Assembly: GCA_965224275.1 (NCBI GenBank)
Contig: CBDCYR010000001.1
Span: forward strand, 62,001 to 126,000
Length of the DNA stretch: 64,000 bases
DNA from: CAUZWH01 sp965224275
GTDB lineage: Bacteria > Pseudomonadota > Alphaproteobacteria > SHVV01
Direction of reading: 5' to 3'
Positions 7,321-15,971 of the stretch are shown piece after piece; position 1 is the stretch's first letter, and each line of letters starts with the position of its first letter. The notes under the pieces are model-generated. The model was not told the origin of the DNA, did not search any database, and saw nothing but the letters and a program-made list of their open reading frames with translations. A program made the position numbers and the translations under genes.

Positions 7321-9618
7321 TCAGGCAGCGGCGGCGCGGTTTACGATCCGCCAAACCTTTTCGGCGGTAATCGGCATGTCAATGCTCCGAACGCCCAACT
7401 CGGCCAGCGCGTCGATGACGGCGCTAACCACCGCTGAAGGCGCGCCGATGGTGCCCGCCTCACCGGCTCCCTTCATCCCCATCGGATTGGTGCGGCACAG
7501 GATCTCGTTCGAACTGAACTCGAAAAAAGGCAGCAGATTGGCGCGCGGCATCGCATAGTCCATGAAAGAGCCGGTCAAAAGCTGGCCCGAATCATTGTCG
7601 TAGATGGCGTGCTCAACCAGGGCCTGGCCAACACCTTGCGCGATCCCACCATGAACCTGCCCGGCGAGAAGCAGGGGGTTTATGACTTTTCCGTAGTCGT
7701 CCACCACGACGTAGCGCACGACCTCCAGCACACCGGTCTCGTGGTCGATCTCCACTTCGCAGATATGGCAGCCATTGGGAAACGTCGCGTCGGGCTGCTC
7801 GCGCTTTCCTTCGACAGCGAGTGGATCACCGCGTTTCGCCGCTTCGGCAGCAACCTCGAGTAAGCTCACCTTGCGGTCAGTACCGACAATTACGAAATGA
7901 CCCTCGCTGAATTCGATATCACTGGCAGCTGCTTCCAAGAGGTCCTCGGCCAGCGGACGCGCTTTAGCGATCGCGTTTTCGGCGGCGTCAGCGACCGCAT
8001 GACCGCCCAACGTCATCGAGCGCGAGCCGCCCGTACCGCCGCCAGTTAGGATCTCTCGGGTGTCGCCATAGCGCACACGGATGGTCTCGAAAGGAACACC
8101 AAGCTGCTCAGCAGCCACCTGGGCAAATGAGGTTTCGTGGCCCTGTCCGTTCGACTGTGTCCCGACCCAGATCTCGACGCCGTCGCCACTCACATCCATG
8201 CGCGCCGCTTCGCTACCGGGAAACGCGCAGATCTCGATGTAGTAGGACATGCCAATGCCGCGAAATTTACCGCGTGTTTTCGATTCATCCCGACGCTTCG
8301 CAAACCCTTCCCAGTCAGCGGTTTCGGTTGCCTGATCCATATTCCTCGCAAACTCACCGCTGTCGAAGGCGAGATCGAGTGCGTTGGTATACGGCATGGC
8401 CTCGGGGGCGATGAAGTTGCGGCGGCGAAACTCGGCTGGCGTGAGCCCGAGTTGACGGGCACCGGCATCGGCCAGGCGTTCAACAAGATAGGAAGCTTCG
8501 GGCCGGCCGGCACCGCGATAGGCATCGACCGGGACGGTGTGTGTGAATACCGCCTTCACGTTTACGTAAGCAGTCGGAATCGCGTAGACCCCGGTAAACA
8601 TCCCGCTGGGCGCCGGGATTAGCGTGGCGAAGTTGGAAAGATAAGCCCCGAGATTGGCGTGGGTCGATACGCGCAATCCAAGTATTTTTCCGTCGGCGTC
8701 AACGGCCAACTCGCCGCGGGTTACGTTATCGCGCCCATGCACGTCGGTGAGGAATGCGTGGCTCCGATCGCTCGTCCACTTAATTGGTTGCCCGAGCTTT
8801 TTCGACGCCCACGCGGTTAATGCGTATTCAGGGTAGATGAAAATCTTGGTGCCAAAACCGCCGCCAACATCGTGGGTTAGAACGGTGATCTTGTCGGCCG
8901 GATGTTTCAGAACCTGTTCAAGTCGGGCGCGAACGTTGTGTGACCCCTGCGTTGTGACCGTAACCGTGTAATGATCTCGAGCCGCGTCGTATTCCGCCAG
9001 GGCCACGCGACCTTCCATGGAATTTGAGACCAGCCGATTGTTGACGAGTTCAACCACAACCGTGTGAGCCGCTTCTGCAAAAGCTTTGGCGGTGGCGTCC
9101 TCATCACCCTTAGCGGCGTCGAAGCAAATATTACCCGGGGCGTCGTCCCAAACCTGCGGCGCACCCGCCTGTGCCGCTCCGACAGTATCGACCGCTGCCG
9201 GTAACGGCTCATAGTCAATCATCACATCATCGGCAGCATCCCGCGCCGCCGCCTCGGTCTCGGCAATGACCATGGCAACCATGTTGCCGACGTGTTTGAC
9301 CCGACCCCGCGCGAGCAGCGGATAGTCGGGTTCCACCATGTCGCTCCCATCCCGGTTTGGGACCGGGACCAGTGTCCGAATCTGATCCAATCCGTCGGCA
9401 TCAACATCGTCAATCGTGTAGACCGCCAAAACGCCGGGCGCGAGTCGCGCGGTCTGGGAATCGACGCTCTTGATGACAGCATGTGCATGCGGCGATCGCA
9501 CGAAATAGGCGTAGGCCTGCCCTTCCAGGTTGACATCATCCGCATATCGACCGGTCCCAGTCAGCAACCTCTGATCCTCAACCCGAGTCACAGACTGCCC
9601 AACGCCGAACTTAATCAT
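7321..9618 (-). CDS. Molybdenum hydroxylase large subunit, form II CoxL / xanthine dehydrogenase family
   Basis: The 765-residue product has an aldehyde oxidase/xanthine dehydrogenase a/b hammerhead domain (about 15-125) and two molybdopterin-binding regions. It carries the loop AYRGAGR, which marks form II CoxL-like enzymes, not true CO dehydrogenase. The catalytic Glu lies in the C-terminal motif KGAGEAGTIGAP. Such enzymes hydroxylate N-heterocycles or aldehydes with water as the oxygen source. The start at 9618 is preceded by GGGAGA; a nine-codon longer frame is less likely. Unusually, no small [2Fe-2S] subunit or FAD medium subunit gene flanks it. Its partners must be encoded elsewhere, or it is an orphan subunit. 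Confidence 0.9.
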   Translation of the reverse strand: MIKFGVGQSVTRVEDQRLLTGTGRYADDVNLEGQAYAYFVRSPHAHAVIKSVDSQTARLAPGVLAVYTIDDVDADGLDQIRTLVPVPNRDGSDMVEPDYPLLARGRVKHVGNMVAMVIAETEAAARDAADDVMIDYEPLPAAVDTVGAAQAGAPQVWDDAPGNICFDAAKGDEDATAKAFAEAAHTVVVELVNNRLVSNSMEGRVALAEYDAARDHYTVTVTTQGSHNVRARLEQVLKHPADKITVLTHDVGGGFGTKIFIYPEYALTAWASKKLGQPIKWTSDRSHAFLTDVHGRDNVTRGELAVDADGKILGLRVSTHANLGAYLSNFATLIPAPSGMFTGVYAIPTAYVNVKAVFTHTVPVDAYRGAGRPEASYLVERLADAGARQLGLTPAEFRRRNFIAPEAMPYTNALDLAFDSGEFARNMDQATETADWEGFAKRRDESKTRGKFRGIGMSYYIEICAFPGSEAARMDVSGDGVEIWVGTQSNGQGHETSFAQVAAEQLGVPFETIRVRYGDTREILTGGGTGGSRSMTLGGHAVADAAENAIAKARPLAEDLLEAAASDIEFSEGHFVIVGTDRKVSLLEVAAEAAKRGDPLAVEGKREQPDATFPNGCHICEVEIDHETGVLEVVRYVVVDDYGKVINPLLLAGQVHGGIAQGVGQALVEHAIYDNDSGQLLTGSFMDYAMPRANLLPFFEFSSNEILCRTNPMGMKGAGEAGTIGAPSAVVSAVIDALAELGVRSIDMPITAEKVWRIVNRAAAA

Positions 9619-9698
9619 CTGGCTCTCCCGAAGTTCCAGCCCCAACGCTCAGCCCGCAAGGGGCCGCGACCGCTTGGCTCAAGACATACGACTACGTA

Positions 9699-10895
9699 CT
9701 AGGCGCCGCCGGCACCGGCCTTGTAGCAGATCGAATCAACCTCGACCTTCATACCGTGCAAGGCCAAACGATTAGCCCCAAACAACGTGCTTGCCGGTTT
9801 GTGCGGTCCGAAATATTTCTTGCGAACTGCATCCAACTCCTGGCGTTCATCGCAATTGTCCAGATAGGCCGTAACCTTGGCGACATCTTCGAAGCCAAAA
9901 CCCGCCTCGGCCATGATGCGTTGTATGTTCTCATGCATCTGCGTGGCCTGCGCCGTCATCGTATCGCCGGGCAATTTGAAGTCATCGTTAAACGGGCCTT
10001 GGCCTGATACGAAAAGAAAGTCGCCGGCTTGGACGGCATCGGTGTAGTGGCTGATCGGTTCGTGCATGCCGGGGACACGAATTTCCTTTCGTGGCGGCGC
10101 CCCATTGCTTGGCTTATAGGCGATCGCCTCGATCTCGTGGTTCATCCCTGGAATGGCGAGCCGTCTGATCCCGAATAAGGTGCTACAGGGGCGGCTGTCG
10201 CCGAAGAAATGCTTGCGTGCAACATTGATTTTTGGCCGATCCCAAACGTTTTCCAAGTAGCAAACGACCTTACAAACATCTTCAAAACCCATACCCGCCG
10301 CGTCGAGCATTATCTGCATGTTTTCATGGGTCTTGAAAGCCTGCTTCTCGGGATCACCAAACAGTACCGAGGTGCCATCCGCGCCAACCGGCCCGGTACC
10401 GGAAATAAAGGCGTAATCGCCGCACTTCACGAGATCGATGTAGTGGCTGGGAGGCTCGAAGAGGTTTTCACAACGGATTTCCTGTTTCGGTGGACCGCCG
10501 TTTTTAGGCTTATAGGCAACACATTCGATCTCCAACAACATGCCGGGCAGCGCGAGGTGCCCGACGCCAACCCGCGTGCTCCCGGGGTAGGAGTCGCCAT
10601 GGAAGTCGATCCGAACCGGATTAATCTTTGATCCGTCGTAAACCTCTTCCATCAGCACCTTGAAGTAGACGATGTCCTTGGGCGACATATCCGCCGCCGA
10701 AAGCATGCGATCAATGTTGGCGCACGTCACTTCACACTGTTTGACCACATCACCTTCGCCGATCACGTTGCCGTCTTTGTCGAACGGGCCCGCCCCCGAC
10801 ATGTAAAGGAAATCACCACACAACACCGCATCGGTGTAGTGGCTGATCGGTTCCATCATATCGTCGAGGCGGATCTCTTTTCGCGGTGCTGCCAT
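9699..10895 (-). CDS. Protein of three tandem RidA/YjgF domains
   Basis: The 398-residue protein consists of three consecutive RidA (YjgF/YER057c/UK114) domains of about 130 residues each. Each begins with a basic KEIR-type segment plus an SHY motif and ends with an [IV]E-x-I/V-x-Y-K-type strand; domains 1 and 3 carry EPISHYTDAV. RidA proteins are homotrimers with active sites between subunits, so this chain could fold as a single-chain pseudo-trimer. By my alignment the catalytic Arg of the PARS/T motif in classical RidA is replaced in all three domains (PGST, PCST, PAST). Simple 2-aminoacrylate deaminase activity is therefore doubtful. The start at 10895 has a GGGAGGA site. It lies between the molybdenum hydroxylase gene and an interrupted paralogue. 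Confidence 0.88.
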   Translation of the reverse strand: MAAPRKEIRLDDMMEPISHYTDAVLCGDFLYMSGAGPFDKDGNVIGEGDVVKQCEVTCANIDRMLSAADMSPKDIVYFKVLMEEVYDGSKINPVRIDFHGDSYPGSTRVGVGHLALPGMLLEIECVAYKPKNGGPPKQEIRCENLFEPPSHYIDLVKCGDYAFISGTGPVGADGTSVLFGDPEKQAFKTHENMQIMLDAAGMGFEDVCKVVCYLENVWDRPKINVARKHFFGDSRPCSTLFGIRRLAIPGMNHEIEAIAYKPSNGAPPRKEIRVPGMHEPISHYTDAVQAGDFLFVSGQGPFNDDFKLPGDTMTAQATQMHENIQRIMAEAGFGFEDVAKVTAYLDNCDERQELDAVRKKYFGPHKPASTLFGANRLALHGMKVEVDSICYKAGAGGA

Positions 10896-11237
10896 GTTTT
10901 CCTCCCGTCGCTTTGCTTGATTATTCGTACGAGCCTTGCGGAGTTTTATTCCGGTTGGCCTCACCCATGCCTGGCTTATAGGCGATTGATTGGATCTCAA
11001 GACGGAGCGCCTCGATCGCCAGACCGCGCACATTAAATAGAGTGCTGGCCGGCAGAGAATCGCCAAATATCCTTTGCCTCACCGGGTTGATGAGAACGCG
11101 CTCGATCACATGAGTGTGGAAAACCGAAACCTTGACGATGTCCTCAAACCCATAGCTCGATGCGTCCAGCATGGCGCCGATATGTTCAAAAGTCTTATCG
11201 GCCTGCTTAACCACATCCCGATCACTCACCGGTTTAA

Positions 11238-12169
11238 GAGGCCAACCCGAAACTAGTTGAGTGATTTCAGTCGGTTGTGGCTTACTCGGTTGTGTCAAAG
11301 CAAACGAGGAGGCACAACATGTGGACCGAAATCACTCGCCCGAATTATGAGCGCCGTGGCGGGCGCTACGCAAGCGACCTGACGGATCGAGAGTGGGCGT
11401 TGATCGCGCCGCTCATGCCGCCGCGCAAGAAGATCGGCCGGCCGAGGACGACGGACCTGCGCCATGTCATGGATGCGGTCATGTACATGGCCTCGACGGG
11501 CTGCCAGTGGGCGATGTTGCCGAACGACTTCCCTCCGCCTTCCACGGTCCAGCGCTATTTCTACGACTGGCGCTCCAACGGCCTGCTGGAGAGCATCAAC
11601 CATTACCTGGTCATGGCGGCCCGGGAGCTGGAAGGACGCGAGGCCGGCCCGAGCGCCGGGGTGATCGACAGCCAGAGCGTGAAAACCACGGAAAGCGGTG
11701 GTGTTCGGGGCTATGACGCGGGCAAGAAGATCAAGGGCCGCAAGCGTCACATCGTCACCGATACACTCGGCCTGCTGGTCGGCCTGATCGTGCACGCAGC
11801 CGATATCCAGGACCGCGACGGCGCGCCCGAGGTCCTCAAATCGATCCGTCATCGCTTCCCCCGGCTGCGTCACCTCTTCGCCGACGCCGCCTACGCGGGA
11901 CCGAAACTCGAGGGCGCCCTTGAGGACATCGGCCGCTGGAAGCTCGAGATCATCAAGCGCTCAGACACCGCCCAGGGCTTCGAGCTCCTGCCCAGACGAT
12001 GGGTCGTCGAGAGGACCTTCGCCTGGCTCAACCGATGCCGTCGACTGGCCAAGGATTGGGAGAAATCAATCGCCTCCGCACAGGCATGGATTCTTGTCGC
12101 CAACATCCGACTCCTCACAAGGCGGCTCGCAAGGTACTGTTATCAAACATAGAGTTTCGAGTCGGACTC
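11238..12169 (+). mobile_element. IS5-family insertion sequence, copy 1 (932 bp)
   Basis: A complete element bounded by imperfect inverted repeats (GAGGCCAACCCGAAACTA at the left, GAGTCCGACTCGAAACTC as the reverse complement at the right) and a 3-bp target duplication TAA at 11235-11237 and 12170-12172. A TNA-type duplication and one DDE transposase fit the IS1031-like part of the IS5 family. It interrupts the third domain of a RidA gene. Three other copies in the window are the same length and differ at only a few positions. Confidence 0.95.
11319..12152 (+). CDS. IS5-family transposase (copy 1)
   Basis: A 277-residue DDE transposase with an N-terminal DUF4096-like domain (LTDREWALIAPLMPP) and catalytic blocks VIDSQSVKT (D), LFADAAYAG (D) and VVERTFAWLNRCRRL (E). 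The start is the ATG at 11319, with GAGGAGG six bases upstream. A GTG start 14 codons earlier lies in the terminal region and is less likely. This copy differs from the other three by Tyr in place of His in the segment ESINHYLVMA. Confidence 0.95.
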   Translation: MWTEITRPNYERRGGRYASDLTDREWALIAPLMPPRKKIGRPRTTDLRHVMDAVMYMASTGCQWAMLPNDFPPPSTVQRYFYDWRSNGLLESINHYLVMAARELEGREAGPSAGVIDSQSVKTTESGGVRGYDAGKKIKGRKRHIVTDTLGLLVGLIVHAADIQDRDGAPEVLKSIRHRFPRLRHLFADAAYAGPKLEGALEDIGRWKLEIIKRSDTAQGFELLPRRWVVERTFAWLNRCRRLAKDWEKSIASAQAWILVANIRLLTRRLARYCYQT

Positions 12170-13097
12170 TAAGGTTAGCTTCGAGACCACCCGCCCCGGA
12201 AACAAACAGAATATCGCCGCACTGCACGGCGTCGGTGTAGTGGCTGATCGGTTTGCGATAGTTGGGGACAACCCATTCCTTGCGGGGTGGATTATTCCCG
12301 GTGGCCTTGTACCCGACCGGTTCGATTAGATGATGCTGACCCGATATGCAGAGTTCCTTAATACCGATCATCGCGCTCGTCGGCCGGCCATGTGCGTGAT
12401 ACCTGGCGCGAGCCGGGCGGATATTCTGATTGTCGCGGACGTTCTCGATATACACAGTCACTTTGGCGATATCGGGCACGTCCATGCCTGCCGCCTCGCA
12501 CATCCGCTGCAAGTTCGAGTACGTGTTCATGCCCTGAAGAATCGGATCGCCGACGTTTTTAACGCGTCCGGCTTCGTCGATCGGGCTCGCGTTTACACCT
12601 GAAAACCACGCAAGATCACCGGCCTTCACGGCATGGCTGTAATGAAGGCCAAGATCGGCGCACCCATCGGCCATGACTTCCTGGCGTGGCGGGCCACCCT
12701 CACGCGGCTTGTAGGCAACGCCTTCGATCTCGATCAGCATGCCCGGCAGCGCAAGCGCTTGGGCACCCACATAAGTAACGGCGGGCTTGGATTTTCCGGT
12801 TAGCTTCCGGAAGACCGCGTCAACCTTGGCTTGATCGCGAACGTTGTCGAGCAGGATCAACCAATACGCGACGTCGTCGAACGACATGTCTGCGGCTTCG
12901 AGCATCAGATTGATGTTTTCGAGGGCTTTCGTTGCCTGCACCTCAACATCGCCGAGCCCGATCAGATTGAGGTCGACATCGAACGGGCCTGCACCCGACA
13001 TAAACAAATAATCGCCGCATAAGACGGCGTCGGTGTAGTGGCTGATTGGCTCACTTAGATCGCTGGCGAGTCGAATTTCTTTCTTTGGCGCACCCAT

Positions 13098-13323
13098 CGG
13101 TTCCCCCTCTTCGCTCCAAAATACGGCTTCTTGCGCTGGTGAAACGAAGCCGACGCTCTCACATAGCGTGGCCGCCAGACTCGCGCAATATGCGTAAGGG
13201 ATTGCCCGCCTATGCGAAGTTGCTGCCTGCTGGTAAATTATTAGAAGTAAATAAAGACTTGAGCGGTCTAATTAACAGCGAACATAAAGCCGAACAGCGA
13301 GGCGGGGAGCCCGCAACATAGAA
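13098..13323. other. Divergent intergenic region (226 bp)
   Basis: This gap separates the start of the minus-strand catabolic operon from the plus-strand GAF/HD-GYP gene, so it should hold both promoters. The part nearest the HD-GYP gene is locally AT-rich (TAAATTATTAGAAGTAAATAAAG around 13231-13257 is the richest stretch). I could not identify a defined operator or a convincing -35/-10 pair. Confidence 0.4.
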
Positions 13324-14991
13324 ATGACGGTCGTTTCGAAAGACGTTTCCAAAGACGTTGCCCGATCGATGAGCGACGCAAGTAATCTGCAGAGTCTCAT
13401 CGAACTCGGAATCGCGCTATCGGCCGAGCGCGATCACAATCGACTGATGGAACGCATTCTCATCGAAGCGCAGGCGATCACGCACGCCGACGGAGGCACC
13501 CTCTACCTACGGGAGGACGAGAACCGACTGGCCTTCGCGATCATGCGGAACGACTCGCTCAACATCACGCTCGGCGGCACCACCGGTCAGATCATTCCAT
13601 TCCCGCCGTTGTGGCTCTATGACCAAAAGACGGGGATACCGAACGAGAATAATGTCGCCACGTACTGTGCGGTCCATAACGAGACGGTAAATATTATCGA
13701 CGCTTACGATACCGATCGCTTCGACTTCACGGGAACCAAAGCGTTCGACGACAATACGGGGTATCGCTCGAAATCGTTTCTGACGATTCCGTTGATCAAC
13801 CGCGAAAACCATGTCATCGCCGTCTTGCAGCTTATCAATGCGAGCGACCCCGCGACCAATGAACTGATCGCATTTAGCGACGACATTCAGCCCATGGTCG
13901 AAGCGCTTGCCTCGCAGGCCGCGGTCGCGCTCGACAATCAGTTGCTGTTTCAGGCTCAGCGCGAACTCCTGGAATCTTTCATCAAACTCATGGCCGAAGC
14001 GATTGATGAGAAATCCCCCTATACGGGTGGGCACTGCCAACGGGTTCCAGTTCTAACTGAATTGCTCGTCGACGCCGCCCGCGAGTCCAGGGATCCAAGC
14101 TTTCGTGATTTCGACCTCAACGATGAGCAACGCTACGAAGTCCACATCGCGGGGTGGATGCACGATTGCGGTAAGGTCACGACACCCGAGCACGTGATGG
14201 ATAAATCTACCAAGCTCGAGACCATCTACGACCGCATTGAAACGGTGCGCGCCCGTTTCGAAATCTTAAAGCGCGACGCTCGAATCTCTTATCTTGAGGC
14301 GATCGTCGAGGACGGCGCCGACCAATCGGCATTGCGAAAAAAACTCGAAGCCGAGCTGGCTGAGTTGGAGGCAGAGTGCGTGTTCGTTGATACCGCCAAC
14401 ATCGGCGGCGAAATGATGGCGGACGAGGACATCGCGCGGATCGAGCAGATTGGAAAACGCCGATGGCACAACAGCGATGGTGAACAATGCGACCTGCTGT
14501 CTGAAGAGGAAATCTACAATCTCAGCATTCGCCGCGGCACGTTGACGACGGAGGAGCGCGACGTCATCAACAACCACATGGCCGTCACCATTAAGATGCT
14601 TGAGCAGTTGCCGTTTCCCAAAAACCTGGAGCGCGTGCCCGAAATAGCGGGTGGCCATCACGAGAAGATGGACGGCACCGGTTATCCCAAGGGCTTGACC
14701 GGCGATCAGATGTCCTTGCCGGCGCGCGCGATGGCCATTGCCGATATCTACGAAGCGCTAACCGCGGCCGATCGACCCTACAAAAAAGCCAAGACGCTTA
14801 GCGAAACGCTGCGCATCATGGGAAGCATGAAGAAAACCCATCACGTCGATCCTGAACTTTTCGATCTGTTTCTCACGTCAGGAGTTTACCTCAAATACGC
14901 AGAGATATTTCTTAGTTCCGATCAAATCGACGACGTCGATATCGAACAATATCTCGGGCCTATACCGCCCCCTCAAGCAGCTGCGCAGTAA
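13324..14991 (+). CDS. GAF domain / HD-GYP cyclic-di-GMP phosphodiesterase
   Basis: The 555-residue protein has an N-terminal GAF sensor (about 20-205, ending in VEALASQAAVALDN), then an HD-GYP domain. The HD motif is in HIAGWMHDCGKV near residue 280, and the GYP motif is HHEKMDGTGYPKGL near 445. HD-GYP enzymes degrade cyclic-di-GMP. The stretch between the two motifs is about 100 residues longer than usual and includes a charged, probably coiled-coil segment (LRKKLEAELAELEAE). There is no receiver domain or membrane segment, so the enzyme is probably cytosolic and controlled by a ligand of the GAF domain. It stands alone, divergent from the RidA operon. Confidence 0.93.
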   Translation: MTVVSKDVSKDVARSMSDASNLQSLIELGIALSAERDHNRLMERILIEAQAITHADGGTLYLREDENRLAFAIMRNDSLNITLGGTTGQIIPFPPLWLYDQKTGIPNENNVATYCAVHNETVNIIDAYDTDRFDFTGTKAFDDNTGYRSKSFLTIPLINRENHVIAVLQLINASDPATNELIAFSDDIQPMVEALASQAAVALDNQLLFQAQRELLESFIKLMAEAIDEKSPYTGGHCQRVPVLTELLVDAARESRDPSFRDFDLNDEQRYEVHIAGWMHDCGKVTTPEHVMDKSTKLETIYDRIETVRARFEILKRDARISYLEAIVEDGADQSALRKKLEAELAELEAECVFVDTANIGGEMMADEDIARIEQIGKRRWHNSDGEQCDLLSEEEIYNLSIRRGTLTTEERDVINNHMAVTIKMLEQLPFPKNLERVPEIAGGHHEKMDGTGYPKGLTGDQMSLPARAMAIADIYEALTAADRPYKKAKTLSETLRIMGSMKKTHHVDPELFDLFLTSGVYLKYAEIFLSSDQIDDVDIEQYLGPIPPPQAAAQ

Positions 14992-15050
14992 ATCGGCTCG
15001 CTAGCAGCCCCAATGAATGACAACATCTAGGTTAGGCCTGCGCTGCGCCG

Positions 15051-15938
15051 TTAGCCGGCGAACCGCGGTTCCGGCAGACCGGTGACACCCACATCTAGGG
15101 CGAGCAAGCCACCGGCATAGGGTTGTGCCGCCCTTTGTGCGTCGGTCATCCGGAAAGATGCGGTCGTTACGTAGAGGGTATCGAGATTTTCGCCACCAAA
15201 CATGCAGCTTGTCGGTCGGCTCACCGGAACCTCGATGGCACGCATGATGCGTCCGCTAGGCTCACGCCGCACGATGAAGCTCGTATCTCGCGTCATCTGG
15301 AAATCGAACTCAGCGTGCCACAACAATCCCTCCGCATCGACCGTCGCACCGTCGGGGATTCCCACACGATCGCTCGCATCGACAAAGACACGCTTGTTTG
15401 AGAGGTCGCCGCTCATCGGATCAAGCTCGTAGCAATAGATTTGTTTAAGGTGGCTATCAGAGAAATACATCATGCGTCCGTCAGCCGCGAACGCGACGCC
15501 GTTTGATACCCAAATATCCTGATCCATGGTGTGGATCGAATGATCCGCGTCGAGCCTGTGGAGGCGCCCGGTGGGCGCATCGATCATTCGACTTAGACTG
15601 CCCGACCAAAATCGTCCCTGCCGATCACAGCGACCATCATTGAGAAAGTTGTCGGGACCATCGGGTTCAGGAATTCCGATCGGCTGATAAGCGCCATCGT
15701 CTGGGTCGAACAGCGCAAATTGCTTGCGTGCCGCGATGACAAAACCCCCGCGCTCGCGGAGCGCAAACGAACCAAATTTCTCTGGCGGCGTCCAGCTCGA
15801 TACCGCGCCACTAGCGTCAAGTCGGTGGAGCGCCGGCTTAAAGCCGTCCATCCAATAGAGCGCCTGCTCACGCGGGCACCAGATCGGCACCTCACCCAGG
15901 ACATCGTTGGTGTTTACGACGAGTTCAATTTCGGTCAT
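15051..15938 (-). CDS. SMP-30/gluconolactonase-family lactonase
   Basis: A 295-residue six-bladed beta-propeller of the SMP-30/gluconolactonase/LRE family. The expected divalent-metal ligands are visible: E16 (VLGEVPIW), the Asn in DNFLNDGRCD, the Asn in WVSNGVAF and the Asp in GIPDGATVD. The family hydrolyses sugar lactones and some other esters. It is followed 33 bp upstream by an acyl-CoA synthetase gene on the same strand. No sugar catabolic neighbours are present to fix the substrate. Confidence 0.9.
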   Translation of the reverse strand: MTEIELVVNTNDVLGEVPIWCPREQALYWMDGFKPALHRLDASGAVSSWTPPEKFGSFALRERGGFVIAARKQFALFDPDDGAYQPIGIPEPDGPDNFLNDGRCDRQGRFWSGSLSRMIDAPTGRLHRLDADHSIHTMDQDIWVSNGVAFAADGRMMYFSDSHLKQIYCYELDPMSGDLSNKRVFVDASDRVGIPDGATVDAEGLLWHAEFDFQMTRDTSFIVRREPSGRIMRAIEVPVSRPTSCMFGGENLDTLYVTTASFRMTDAQRAAQPYAGGLLALDVGVTGLPEPRFAG

Positions 15939-15971
15939 TGCCGCATGCTTGCGTCATCGTTGCCAGCCTCG

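Larger units (their letters stand above)
10921..13097 (-). pseudogene. Second three-domain RidA/YjgF gene, split by an IS5-family insertion
   Basis: The 5' part (13097 down to 12170) encodes two complete RidA domains and the first strands of a third. The 3' part (11237 down to 10921) encodes the rest. Removing the element at 11238-12169 and one TTA copy of the target duplication joins the halves in frame as GGLEANLKPVSDRDVV, giving a protein of about 415 residues. The original start is the ATG at 13097, preceded by GGGGGA. This paralogue is colinear with the intact triple-RidA gene downstream, so it probably arose by tandem duplication. Both pieces are still open frames, so decay is recent. 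As it stands the gene encodes a two-and-a-bit-domain protein with an IS-encoded tail. Confidence 0.9.

Noticed and set aside
7321..9618. The CoxL-like protein as an aerobic carbon monoxide dehydrogenase
   Set aside because: The active-site loop is AYRGAGR (form II), not the AYXCSFR of form I CO dehydrogenase, and the CoxM/CoxS genes are absent.
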